In this document: piece by piece, positions 1 through 12,509 of the stretch
Layout: every line of letters begins with the position of its first letter
How positions within the stretch are numbered: position 1 is the first letter of the stretch
NCBI GenBank assembly: GCA_023053545.1
Contig: JAKZAN010000007.1
Coordinates: forward strand, 8,928,001-8,992,000
DNA length: 64,000 nucleotides
Source of the DNA: Lepidurus packardi
Taxonomy: Eukaryota; Arthropoda; Branchiopoda; Notostraca; Triopsidae
Direction of reading: 5' to 3'
Program-made: the position numbers and the translations under genes
The notes under the pieces: model-generated
What the model saw: only the letters and a program-made list of their open reading frames with translations
Databases searched by the model: none
What the model was told of the DNA's origin: nothing

Positions 1-732
1 ATATCGTATCTTGTTTTGCATTTTACATCCAACCTTGCCTGGATCTAATGGCAAGTCACATTCATGTACTTTTGATGTACGCGTATAGGATAAGCAATGG
101 TTGGTCCACGGCGGTAATCCCCGTTGTCTCGATGCCGACCTGGCACGAAAGGAACTCTTCGTGTCCACCTGCAATGAAAACGCCGATACCCAGAAGTGGG
201 TTTTTGAACATTTCAACCGTACAGCATTACTGCTCTTTGATTCTTCAGGGCCTGATGTCTAAATTTTTTGCCATAGTAGGCCACAAATATTATTTTTTAA
301 AGTTTTTATTATTATTGTTGTTGTTTTATCCCGGGAGCGGCCAGTTGTAAACTTTTGGCCGTTGACTTTTTAAAAAGACATTATAATGTAGCATTCCGTT
401 TTTAACCAAAACTGCAGTGGCACTAAGCTTTTGTTATGATTTGCGTGTGATGAAACTTGTGCCATGGCTCACAAAGATGGTATTACCACGTTTGAATTGA
501 GAATAATTGTTTTTCTTTGTAATTTAAGTTGATTCATGGTGCCTTATTGTAAAGGAAACTGGGATTGCGTTCTTTACCTTGAACTGATTGGGGTTGGGGT
601 GTAGTAAAAACGTTTTGGTCACAAAGTGTGTGGCAGAAATGCCAAGGCAATCGATCCTTTCTCCAGTGCCAGTAGTTGATTTTGCCTCATGTTTGTGATA
701 CACGAACCCACATGTTCACTTGACTCAAATTC
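1..732. other. Non-coding flank, nothing recognised
   Basis: No reading frame with protein-like composition, no RNA gene and no clear repeat is seen. It lies about 2.9 kb beyond the stop codon of the minus-strand E78 gene, so it is probably intergenic. Confidence 0.5.
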
Positions 733-1145
733 ATCGTCCATTTACACATTTACGCATTTACGATAGACAGAATCAGAGTTCTAGTATCACTTGGAATTTG
801 TACCAGTTTTCCAGTCTTGGGACTCTTCTCGGGAATTCTTGGGAATCTTCTCGACGCGTTTATAATTCCGTACAACAGCATAATCATCCGCACTCTTACA
901 AGTACTAACGTAACACTGTAAAAGCGTTCAAATTCGCTATTTAAGTACATTTCACATTTACACATTTACGACAGAATCATTCTAGAATCGTTCTAGTATC
1001 CACTTGGGATTTGTACCAGTTTTCCAGTCTTGGGATTCTATCTTCTCGACGCGTTTATAATTCCGTACAACAGCATAATCACCCGCACTCTTACAAGTAC
1101 TAATGTAACACTGTAAAAGCGTTTCAAATTCGCAATTTAAGTTTA
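733..1145. repeat. Two-copy tandem duplication, ~205-220 bp unit
   Basis: The first copy runs from about 733 to 955 and the second from about 956 to 1145. Both contain the strings ttgtaccagttttccagtct and gacgcgtttataattccgta and end with a run around gtaacactgtaaaagcg. The copies differ by small indels, for example an extra gggaattctt segment in copy 1. No coding potential is seen. Confidence 0.85.
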
Positions 1146-1667
1146 GTAGAAAGTTTGGGTAGTATGAGTTTATTTTGAATTTTAGCGCCACTCTAGCGGC
1201 AAGTTTTGGTACTATATTGGCTGTTATGGTGCATGGATTGAAACACGTAAGACGTGTTGCTTTGTGATCAATTGTGAGGTGAGTTTCTCTGTGTTTAGTT
1301 CCTGAAGCCTTTAGTGTGTATCATGTGTGTTTGTCCGAAACTCCGGTGTAGAATTCATGTGTTTAAAATGGAGTGATATGCTTTTGATTGAGCTCTGGTA
1401 TGTAACTTAGAATCTTAGCTGTCATTGGAAAGCTTAACATGTGTCTTCTAATGTTGTTTTGACGATAAGCAACTTAGGGAAAACAGCACTTACCAACTGC
1501 TTTCCACTATACATGGTTCGCTCTCTATTCGATCGAAATGGAACTTTCACAAGCTTCTGCAGTTTGGAGTTCCTTATTGTACGTTATTCATTGTTGAATC
1601 TCGTTGGATTTCAAGCCAACATCAAAAGGTTTTGTAAGCACGGGAGTCTCTGTTACTTATGATTAGT

Positions 1668-1966
1668 AATGCTACCTATTATTGTTAGTACTTATGATTA
1701 GTAATGCTAATGCTGATTAGTTTTGAGATAGAATGCAAAAGTCTTTCTTGTGAGAAAAAGAAAAATGGCGATGGAAGAACACGTTTCACGGGTCGAAGCT
1801 CGTGCTACCTATTATTATTAGTACTTATGATTAGTAATAGTACTAGTAATGTTATTTATGATTAGTAATGCTAATGCTGATTAGTTTTGCATTAGAATGC
1901 AAAAGTCTTTCTTGGGAGAAAAAGAAAAATGGCGATGGAAGAACACGTGTCACGGGTCGAAGCACG
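1668..1966. repeat. Two-copy tandem duplication, ~150 bp unit
   Basis: Both copies contain gattagtaatgctaatgctg, then aaaagaaaaatggcgatgga and cacgggtcgaagc. The second copy has an internal expansion of the gattagtaat motif. It is AT-rich and non-coding. Confidence 0.8.
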
Positions 1967-3593
1967 TGGCTTCACGTTATTATGATTTTACGCCATCTTG
2001 CGTCATAAATAGTATGTTTTAGGATCCCTTCAAGTGCGATTCCTTCCCCAGGGGCTTATTTTCGCTCGGTTTGGCTCCAAGTTTTATGTACAATCATGTT
2101 TGTTGGGAGTTTAGGATTTTTGCACGATTCTCAGAATTCAGTGACGGGAAAGAGGGGATAAAAGATTGAACATTGAACGGAACGAGGCTTTTTCCTTGAG
2201 GCGGAGTCAAAGTTCAAATGGTCGAAAATAATCAATTGGACCCAATCTGTCCAAAACTTCCTAACAGACTTCAGGGAAGAAGAATGTAAACCGTAAAAAG
2301 GACCCAAACTGTTGAAAGCAATATGCATTAGACTCTCAATTCTTGGAATGGGAACTTGATGGATGATGGATCAAACGTCGGATGCACAAGTAAAAGCTCC
2401 GTCCAAGTCTTGAAATTGTTTATTTTTTGATTTCTTGGAAAAAAGAATGATCCTCTTAGTGGGCGGGGTGTTTTTCTTTGCAAGAATATATCCCTTTTTC
2501 AACTTTTTTCTCCCTTAAAATTGGATGTCTTGTACATTTTAGTAAGTTTTTAAGGTTTGTCTTTAAACGACCTCCTGGTTGTGTTTCTTTGTCCCAAATC
2601 CCATAGCCAACAATAGGTAAAAAAAAAAAATCTATCCTGGAAAGAACAAATCCTTTGCTTGCATAAAGTCACGCCAACAATTCACCACACGTGACAACAA
2701 ATTTGCAAAGATACTAGGTACACACAACAACACTGTTGTCCCCAAATGAACTGGGAACTGACTTTATGGTTATATAAATAAAGGAGTATAACAAATAGAG
2801 CTTGACTATTTACAAGAGGGCGCCACGTGCAACTATGTCTGTATAACGAGAACTCTGCCAACACTAACTGTATATTTTGTTACCCAAGTTCAAACGCTGA
2901 AAAAAGTAAAAAAAAAAAAAAAAATAGACAAGACACAGAATTTACTGTAAAAACACGAGCTTTACAGAAAAAGGCGAGTTAAGGCTGTTATCCACAAGGC
3001 AACTCGGTTTTCCATTTGCATATAGGCTTAAGTTTGGTTTCTACACTTTGTCAATCCCTCCATGAATCTAGCTCCAGATTTTCGCAAGTACGTTTTTTAT
3101 GATTTTTTCTTCCCCGCCTCTCACCCTGAAGGCCGATACCAGAGAAATTCAAGAAAAACACTTGAAAACGGGGCAGAAATGGGTTTCCAGCTTCTCTTAT
3201 TTGGCCCCCGTAGGCCGGAAATCCATTTAGAGTGTTTGGTTGTCACTCATTGCTTAGGCAATGGAAACTCTTGTTTTCTCTTCAACCCTTTTGCACGATA
3301 AATTAATAAATAAAAATATTTTGCTTCCGCCAGAAATATTTTTTTTGTGGATCAGGTCCATAAACGTAATGTAAACACAAGTTTCGGAACATTGCCATCT
3401 GGCGGAAGTTATAAATGGCCACAGGAATTTTTTTTCTCTTGAGGTTCTTTTTGCTGGGGTTAAAAGGGGGAGAAGTTTAGGTGAAGAAGGCACTTGCATT
3501 AATGACGAAGGAGTTTTGGGTGTTCACCGCCCCAAATGACGTGACAATGGGACTTCTGACCCCATTATTGCTTTATTGCTGCAGAAATGGTGG
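1967..3593. other. 3' flank and probable 3' UTR of E78
   Basis: This stretch is downstream of the E78 stop codon on the minus strand. A minus-strand AATAAA lies at 3572-3577, only 17 nt past the stop, and may be too close to be the one used. Poly-A and poly-T runs occur near 2617 and 2910. No other gene is recognised. Confidence 0.4.
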
Positions 3594-6500
3594 TCAAAGT
3601 AGGTCTTCTTCGCTTTTGGGCACGTCGAACATCTCTGCGAAAAGAGGAGGCAAACGCAAGAGTGGCCAGCGACGTCGATACCAATCTAATAAAGCTGCAT
3701 GACGAGAGCCCATGGATCGAAGCTCGGCCAGGCGCGAAAGAAGCGTGCCTATTAGGCCCGGATCACTCGCGTGGTTGCGAACCAACTAGAAATAAAGGGA
3801 AATGGTCAATACAAAACAATACACGAACGATACAGGAGCCAGTTCCCGCTCGTAGCGTTGCTTACTTGTAAACGTAAAGCCTCTAATAGTTTCTCTTGAT
3901 GTAAACTAATCGTTTTGGAGTCCGTTAAGCCCGGACGGTCTGGACTGAGGAGAACAATGGCCGACACCAGCGCCATTTCTGTGTCGTTTAAAGCTATCGT
4001 TGCCACGCCGGAGATGAATGTAAATATCGCGTTGGCGTAGTCCGGCTGCAGAAATAACCGAACAAGAGAAATTAAGATTTCATAAAATTCAAACTTTTTT
4101 CAAATTTTTTTCTTTCGATTTCTGAAGATTTTTCTTTCGGATTTTTTTTTATTCGTAACAATTTTCTATTTTGGAAATCACTTTTTGTTAGGCAAGACTT
4201 CTTATTTCTGGATGGCTTATTGTGATTTAAGATTTATTTTAGCTGATACTTTGTTTTTTATTTCTATCCCTATTTCTGGAGTTTTTTATTTCTGATTTTT
4301 TTTATTTCTAGCGATTTCTTTTTTCTGATTTTTTTTATTATCCAAGGCTTCTTACTTCTGGATTTCTTATTCTGGAACTTTTAGTTTTAGCTGATATTTT
4401 ATTATTATTTCTTTTCTCCTATTTCTTAAGGTTTTTATTTCTGAAGATTTATTTCTGATTTTTTTATTTCTAGCGATTTCTTCTTTCTGATTTTTTTATT
4501 ATGCAAGGGTTCTTATTTCTGGATGTCTTATTCTGGAACTTTTAGTTTTAGCTGATATTTTATTATTATTTCTTTTCTCCTATTTCTTAAGATTTTTATT
4601 TCTGAAGATTTATTTCTGATTTTTTTTATTCGTAACAATTTTCTGTTTTGGAAATTATTTTATTAGGCAAGACTTCTTATTTCTCGATGTCTTATTGTGA
4701 CTTAAGATTTATTTTAGCTGATACTTTGTTTTTTATTTCTATCCCTATTTCTTGAGTTTTCTATTTCTTATTTTTTTTTACTTTTGATGCTTTTTATTTC
4801 TGATTTTTTTTATTTCTAGCGATTTTTTTTATTATCCAAAGGTTTCTTACTTCTGAATTTCTTATTCTAGAAGTTTCAGTTTTAGCTGATATTTTATTAT
4901 TATTTCTTTTCTCATATTTCTTAAGATTTTTATTTCTTTAAGATTTATTTCTGATTTTTTTATTCGTAACACTTTTCTATTTTGGAAATTACTTTTTATT
5001 AGGCAAGACTTCTTATTTCTGGATGTCTCATTGTAATTTAAGATTTATTTTAGCTGATACTTGGTTTTTTTATTTCTATCCCTATTTCTTGAGTTTTTTA
5101 TTTCTGATTTTTTTTTATTGTCCAAGGCTTCTTACTTCTGGATTTCTTATTCTGGAAGTTTTAGTTTTAGCTGATATTTTATTATTATTTCTTTTCTCCT
5201 ATTTCTTAAGATTTTTATTTCTGAAGATTTATTTCTGATTTTTTTTATTCGTAACAATTTTCTGTTTTGGAAATTATTTTATTAGGCAAGACTTCTTATT
5301 TCTCGATGTCTTATTGTGACTTAAGATTTATTTTAGCTGATACCTTGTTTTTTATTTCTATCCCTATTTCTTGAGTTTTCTATTTCTTATTTTTTTTTTT
5401 ACTTTTGATGCTTTTTATTTCTGATTTTTTTTATTTCTAGCGATTTTTTTTATTATCCAAAGGTTTCTTACTTCTGAATTTCTTATTCTGGAAGTTTCAG
5501 TTTTAGCTGATATTTTATTATTATTTCTTTTCTCCTATTTCTGAAGATTTATTTCTGATTTTTTTTTATCCGTAACAATTTTGTTTTGGAAAGTTTTTTA
5601 TTAGGCAAGACTTCTTATTTCTGGATGTCTTATTGTGATTTAAGATTTATTTTAGCTGATACTTTGTGTTTTATTTCTATCCCTATTTCTTGAGTTTGTT
5701 ATTTCTTATTTTTTTTACTTTTGACGGTTTTTTATTTCTGATTTTTTTTTATTTCTAGCGATTTCGTATTCTGGAAGGTTTAGTTTTAGCTGATATTTAA
5801 TTATTATTTCCTTTCTCCTATTACTTAAGATTTTTATTTCTGAAAAGTATTTCTGATTTTTTATTTCTAACGATTTCCGCTTTCTGAATATTTTTTTTAT
5901 TATCCAAGCCTTCTTATATCTGTATTTCTTATTCCGGAAGATTAAGCTGATGTTTTATTTATGATTTTATGTTCTATTTATGATTTTAGCTGATGTTTTA
6001 TTTATGATTTGTTTGTGTTTGTTTCGGAGAGTTTTGAATTTCGTGTAAAAAGTATGACTTACGTCGAACATAGTTTCCACTTGCTGTCGTGTGACAGAGG
6101 TGCCATCTGAGAAGGTGAGCATTTGTTCAGCCGTTGTCCTGGTCACGTGACTGAGCCAAACTTCAAAGAAGCCCACTTTGATGAGAATTAATTGGTCGTC
6201 TTGGGACAGTTCAGAGAAACCTAGATTTACCATAGAGAGCATCTATGAGTTTCGAGTTTTCTTCCAGTGTCTCCGTGTTTCCGTTAGAATCCGTTAAGGT
6301 TTCAAAAATAGTTCCCTACCTGGTACTCTCTTGGCGAATTCCACCACTTGTTGAATAGAAGGAGTCATATGAGAAGCAAAGGACGTCCATAGAGCCACTC
6401 TGTGTCCGTCCGCTGCGTCAATGGATGCGTTGGCAACGCCGGGAACTAGAGGATTGCTGTCCTCTAGCGGTTCCTTTAAGAACGTTCGAGCGATTAGTCA

Positions 6501-9500
6501 AATCAGAACTCCCTTAGAAGGTTAAATTGTGAAAAATAACTGCTTGAAGGATTTAACTCACGATTTTCATGGGTATTCTCACCAGGCCACGGGTTTTTTC
6601 TTCAGTGTAGGAGCAGTTGGCGTGGTAAGCTTGGGAGATGGTTAGAATGGTATCGTAGATCGCCAGTTGTCGGGTTTCAGGGTCTCGCGATAATCCAGCT
6701 AACGGAGTGTGGGGAGCGCTTCCTGGACTGCCGGCGTCGTTGGGTCCATCGGAACCTAAAGAACTGCTCCGGCCGTCTTCCACGGCAGAATTACGTTCTC
6801 GGGATCGTTTGGGTACACGTCCGTACCGAACAGCTTTTCGGGCAAAACCAGAAGAAATGTAGGAGAAAGGGAGAAACAATGTTTAAAAATAGAGACGGAA
6901 AAGAAAAAAAAGATCAGGTCTTTTAGGCTTACAATCTCGAGACATTCCTACTGCGAGGCATTTCTTGAAGCGGCAGTACTGGCAGCGATTCCGGTTAAGT
7001 CGGATCACTAGGCACTTGCCATCGCGTAAACATCGGTATTCGATCTGTTTTTGAATGCTTCGCCGGAAGAAACCCTTCAGAAGTAGAAAAGAAACGGTGG
7101 ACATAACGTTAGGAAAATATGCTGGACATAAACACTCGATGTTCTGGTCGCCTTGCTTACTTTGCATCCTTCGCAAGAAGTGACGCCGTAGTGGTAGCCG
7201 GATGCTTTATCGCCACAGACTTTGCAAGGCACAAAGGATTTGTTGGGAGAAGAGTTAGAGTCCGCTGGCGAAAAGTTTTGTTCTGCAAGAAAAACAATTT
7301 ATTTAATCTCCCTAGTTCTTTAGGATTTAAGCGCAGTTGAATCAATTCTGTGCTTTGTTTATCGAGTTAGTTATATTTAGCACCACTAGATGACTCAGTT
7401 TATGGTTTCCAAGGCGTGAACAGATTGTACTTGGGTTTGATTGTAGATTACGTAAGTAATTAGCAAGCCAAGAAATGTAAGAAAATTCCCTAATAATCTA
7501 CATGCACGCGTTTTTATTTCCTATTTATGTTTATGTTCTTGTTTAGATTTGTACTTGGGTTACTTTGTTTATGGATTTAGTTATATTTAGCGCCACTAGA
7601 TGACTCAGTTTATGGTTTTCCAAGGCGTGAACAGATTGTACTTGGGTTTGATTGTAGATTACGTAAGTAATTAGCAAGCCAAGAAATGTAAGAAAATTCC
7701 CTAATAATCTACATGCACGGGTTTGTATTTCCTGTTTGTGTTTATGTTCTTGTTTAGATTGTTACTCACTTTAATAATGAAGTTCTGACTCTTATTAAAG
7801 CCAGTAAATTGCAGGGTGTAGATGATATAAGAATATGACTTAAGTATGACTTAAGCTTCTAGCTAGGTTAGAGATTATCCGTTTGTTTATGTGTTGCTCT
7901 AATCCTGCGCATAAAGACCCCTGGGGGGTTGAATCACTAGAGAGCCGTTTTCTTTAGCACAGCGTTGCACTTTTCTGGTTGTATGTGGTTGTAAGGGCGT
8001 GTTTGGGTTGGTTCCTTTTTTCTTTTTACGCAAAACTTTCTCACCAAATCCCGTTTTAAATGCTGACAACCCTCTTCGTATTTTCTCTTTTTTTTTTTTT
8101 AAAAAAAAAAAGGCTTGTACGCCGCAAAATAGGGGCGTGGGTTTTAGGGTGAATTGGCGGTTGTAATTCGAACTTGAAGCGTAGCAGGATACCGCAAGAA
8201 AAGTTACTATTGCACTTAACGAGCGTCTCGAGCCAAAGGAAATGACTGCAACGGGACTTGTTGAGTTGCATCTCCACACATTTGGGTCTGCGATATTTTT
8301 ATTTTAGCTTTCGCTTCCCAAGTTAACGGTACGCATCGAAATAGAGAGTTATGTGTATAACCGAACCGCCCTTTATGTTTTTTTTACCACCTCTGACTCG
8401 TGCTTTGTCCGTCAAGAAGCGAAGCGCCACGGTTCATGGAACAAAGTAATTCTAACGGTTTAACGCGTGAAAACTTGCTCCAGGAAGTCAATTTACGGAG
8501 TCGCCGAGCAATCGTAGAAGTGTTTGCAAACATAAACAAATTGTCAGGCTTTATTCTTGCGTAACAACAGTTACATACTATCTGGCTTATTATACTTCAC
8601 GGCTTACTTTAATTGGAATAGATTAAGAGATTAAAATCTTGTGAAAGAACTTGTTCAAAGCTAAACTGGTTTTGTATAAACTGATAAGCAACTTTTCCTT
8701 GTCACTGGCGGATTAAAGGGGAGATATATTTGCAGTATTCAGTGTTGCGTAATTACAGTTAAAATATTTACTGCACGTTGTTCGGCTTTCTGACTTTAAA
8801 CAACTCGATATCGTGTTAAGTAATCGATTAGATTGTATCTTCGATTAACTTAACATCGTCTAATCGAACAGATAACATTGAATTTACATTGGTTTTGGAT
8901 AAACTAATAAGCAACTTTTCCTTGTCACTGGCGGATTAAAGGGGAGATATATTTGCAGTATTCAGTGTTGCGTAGTTACAGTTCAAATAGTTACTGTACG
9001 TTGTTCGGCTTTACGCCTTAAAACAAATCGATATCGTGTTAAGTAATCCATTAGATTGTAGTATCTTCGATTAACTTAACATCGTCTAATCAAACAGATA
9101 ACATTGAATTTACATTGTTTTGTGTAAACTAATAAGCAACTTTTCCTTGTCACTGGCGGATGAAAGGCGAGATATATTTGCAGTATTCAGTGTTGCGTAA
9201 TTACAGTTACAATATTTACTGTACGTTGTTTGGCTTTACGCCTTAAAACAACTCGATATCGTGTTAAGTAATCGATTAGATTGTAGTATCTTCGATTAAC
9301 TTAACATCGTCTAATCGAACAGATAACATTGAATTTACATTGGTTTTGGATAAACTAATAAGCAACTTTTCCTTGTCACTAGCGGATGAAAGGCGAGATA
9401 TATTTGCAGTATTCAGTGTTGCGTAATTACAGTTCAAATATTGACTGTACGTTGTTCGGCTTTACACCTTAAAACAACTCGATATCGTGTTAAGTAATCG

Positions 9501-12500
9501 ATTAGATTGTAGTATCTTCGATTAACTTAGCATCGTCTAATCGAACAGATAACATTGAATTTACATTGTTTTGTGTAAACTAATAAGCAACTTTTCTTGT
9601 CACTTGCGGATGAAAGGCGAGATATATTTGCAGTATTCAGTGTTGCGTAGTTACAGTTAAAATATTGACTGTACGTTGTTCGGCTTTACACCTTAAAACA
9701 ACTCGATATCGTGTTAAGTAATCGATTAGATTGTAGTATCTTCGATTAACTTAACATCGTCTCGTCGAACAGATAACATTGAATTTACATTGTTTTGTGT
9801 AAACTAATAAGCAACTTTTCTTGTCACTTGCGGATGAAAGGCGAGATATATTTGCAGTATTCAGTGTTGCGTAGTTACAGTTAAAATATTGACTGTACGT
9901 TGTTCGGCTTTACACCTTAAAACAACTCGATATCGTGTTAAGTAATCGATTAGATTGTAGTATCTTCGATTAACTTAACATCGTCTAATCGAACAGATAA
10001 CATTGAATTTACCCATCGATTTATATCGATTTATTTAAGAGTGAGTTTAATCGATTCGATGTTGATTAAAACTTGATAAAATCGTAAATAAGCACGGATT
10101 TAAGTACTATTATTAAAAAGCGGAAGATCACATAAAATTGAGCATAACAAAACTTTACACTCGAAATAAGCATTCGTCAAGTTGGAATATAAAACAATTG
10201 GGACTATAAATAAATAATTCAATAAGTTAACAACTAGAGATTGTTTCGTGTAATCGATTAAAGTTAAGCTGCACTTTGAAATCGACTATTAGCATCGATT
10301 AGTTCAATTGGTTACTCCAAGTGTACTGCTAATTTGATTTTCATAAATTTGATTCAGTATTGAAGCATTTCCATGCTTTCATCGCTGTGTAGCGGTTCTT
10401 TGCCAGTCGACGGAGTTTACTTCTTAATCTAACTGTAACTCTTGTTTTTTTCCTTTTCTCCTCCTTGTCAAAAAAGGGGCGGAAAAAGCCATATGGGGTG
10501 AAAGAAGAGTACACAGAGCTAAGAGATGTTGCCAAGGAAGTTTGTAAAGTCCCTTGCGGTTTGGCGTGATTGCTATTACCTGATTCCTAACGGGACTTTG
10601 GAGGTCATCAACCCAAAACGCTTGTATTCCCACTTTTCTTTAGAGGAAGGGGGGTGGGGTGGGTACGGCTCTCTTCTGTACTTCATTTCGTTTTCCAAGC
10701 CCGACATAAAATATTCCAACTTGCCAAACCGCGAATCCAACGGATTCTTCCTATTCTTCTTGCGTACGTGAGTGTGCGAAAAAAGAAAGAATTTTCACAA
10801 CTAGAGACTAACTGACATGAAATATCTTCGAGTGACATGAAAAGACGGATGTTAGAAACAGATTGTATGTTCCAAAGTTACATGCAAGTTTTTTAGTTAT
10901 TTTGTAGCTTTGGCTTGGGTTGATGGTAGGGAAGAGGAATGGATGGTAGATGACGATAAACATTTTTCCATAGTCTGATGCAGACACTTGCATGTCAGGC
11001 AACGGCATTGGCATTGGCTTTGGCATTGGTACTTTTTCTATGGCGTCTTGGAGTTTCGGGCACAGGTTATTGAACTTTCGCTAGCTTGGCAAGCCCCAAC
11101 AACGCCAACTACCTTCCTTGGGCTACTTCCTGAACCTGACCGTGAAAAGTTGCCTTCAGCTTTCCCAACACAAGAAGCTCCCTTTTTTTAACTTTTTTTT
11201 CGGTTAGTAAAGAAGGAAATTTTTTCCAGAATTTTTCGACCAGACTGATTCTACCTGAGTCATTGAATGATATTGGATTTCCGTTTTGATAAGCATGACA
11301 GAGCTGCACCTCTTTGGGCTCGATAACCATCCCTCACCGAATCCCTGAACCAGTTTCTTTTCGCTGTGATCGAGCAGGTTTGAACACAACACGTTTTCTT
11401 TCCTTTGGGGTCTACTATTTATAACTGCAGCCACAATTGCATGTACGTGAAAGTGGAAGACTGGTGGCAGTTTTTGTTTCATTGTTGGGTTGGAAGCGAA
11501 GATTAGCTTCTTCGGCGTCTTCCCATTTGGAAGAAAAACGGGTTGGCCAAAGGAAGAACGACGGTTTGGGTCGTTGCTCCTTTCAACCAGCAAAACACCT
11601 CATTTGTTTAACAGTGTCATCTCTTGAAAGCGACCAGACGTACCAGACACGAACCTTACTTCCCTTATGACCCTCACTTGCATAGGAAGAGTTAGTTTTC
11701 CTCCCAGAGCTTTTCAGGTCTGAGGACCGCCAAGTCGCTGTTTAAGTCTGACTTGAACTTTGAGCAAATGTTTCAGTTTGTTTGGTCTATAGTTTGGTCT
11801 ATAATAGTGTATAGAAAGAAAAAAGAAGAACCATCACCAGCTTACGGGCATTCCACTCCTCAGTATGGCATGCAAGTTCTCGTGTGAGTTAGTTTTTACC
11901 TGTTTTAATGAGAAGTGAATTAGGAGGCTGGAGGTTTTTGTTGATAATGGATCCTGTGCGGTTCGGCGTGTAGAGCGGGGCGGGTTTGGGGCCTGTCACG
12001 TTCAAAGGGAGGAGCGTGGTAGGGGAGGCGTTACTCGGCGGACACAAACCGCCCAGGTTGTTGAAGTTAGGATTAGGCGGACTGTACTTCTCCTGGAACT
12101 CGCGATTGGGCTCGTACTCTGTCTTGATACGGATGGGACTCTGCTGAGTCGTCGCGGACTTGGACGCCGAACCCGCGGTGCCAGGGCGCTGGTTCGGGTC
12201 CGGAGTCACGGCTGGGGACGGTGGCGTCACGGGTGGCGGGCTGAATAAGTTTTCGGCGCGGCACAAAGCATGATTGAATGACAAGCCACAAGCGTTGTTC
12301 TGTGAAGGGGGTCGATCTTCGTAGTCGTCTTTGCGATGGTGCAGATCCGAGCCGGATGGAGTGGGCGAACTGGAGTGTTCGAAGAAACTGAGGTTGAAAT
12401 CCGAGGTGGTATCAAAGGTGACTTCAGTGGTCACTTTGCCCGAGATGCCAGCATCGGTAGGGACACTTCCGAGAGCGCCGAGGGATTGGTCAATCTTGAA

Positions 12501-12509
12501 CACGTCCAT
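3594..12509 (-). CDS. E78-type nuclear receptor (NR1E family), 8 coding exons
   Basis: This is a ligand-regulated or orphan transcription factor of the ecdysone cascade that acts in the nucleus. Coding exons on the minus strand are 12509-11900, 7282-7161, 7074-6933, 6833-6562, 6473-6320, 6220-6063, 4045-3866 and 3785-3594. All junctions are GT-AG and in phase, giving about 609 aa. Residues 1-203 form a Ser/Pro-rich A/B region. The DNA-binding domain (about 221-290) has zinc-finger cysteines 223, 226, 240, 243 and 259, 265, 275, 278, with P-box CEGCKG. It is followed by [13 protein letters not shown], whose first Ser codon is made by the exon 3/4 splice. The ligand-binding domain (about 383-609) includes [19 protein letters not shown] and ends with an AF-2-like LFAEMF helix near the C-terminus. 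The finger sequence [10 protein letters not shown] favours E78 over its paralogue E75. The ATG at 12509 sits in ccaaaccATGG. Upstream UTR exons or other isoforms are possible. Introns 1 (4.6 kb) and 6 (2.0 kb) are swollen by repeats; the others are 80-99 nt. Confidence 0.93.
4080..5965. repeat. T-rich degenerate tandem repeat in E78 intron 6
   Basis: The intron is filled by imperfect copies of a long T-rich unit. The landmark ggcaagacttcttatttct occurs near 4192, 4667, 5001, 5284 and 5604, so the spacing varies from about 280 to 475 bp. Shorter phrases (tttagctgatattttatta, tatttctagcgattt) recur inside. The strong strand asymmetry puts A-runs in the transcribed RNA. No coding potential is seen. 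Confidence 0.85.
7374..7765. repeat. Two-copy tandem repeat, ~209 bp unit, E78 intron 1
   Basis: Copies start near 7374 and 7583. Shared strings include ccactagatgactcagttta and gtgaacagattgtacttggg. Copy 2 differs by a few substitutions. The tgactca core is an AP-1-like sequence present once per unit, probably incidental. Confidence 0.85.
8678..10012. repeat. Six-copy satellite, 223-226 bp unit, E78 intron 1
   Basis: Units begin at about 8678, 8901, 9126, 9352, 9577 and 9801 with aaactaataagcaactttt. Each contains ctcgatatcgtgttaagtaa and then cttcgattaacttaacatcg. The pair gttaagtaatcga / tcgattaacttaac forms an inverted repeat within each unit. Copies 3-6 are more alike than copies 1-2. 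The array lies inside the 4.6-kb intron between the N-terminal exon and the first zinc-finger exon of E78. Confidence 0.92.
10013..11899. other. Remainder of E78 intron 1
   Basis: From 10013 to about 10320 the sequence is rich in TCGATT/AATCGA words that resemble the decayed edge of the adjacent satellite. From 10320 to 11899 there are scattered short open frames on both strands, but none is protein-like and no repeat array is seen. Confidence 0.5.

Noticed and set aside
6933-7282. Assignment of the nuclear receptor as E75
   Set aside because: The second finger ([10 protein letters not shown]) and [13 protein letters not shown] match the E78 type; E75 has a different finger sequence and RFGRVPKRE.
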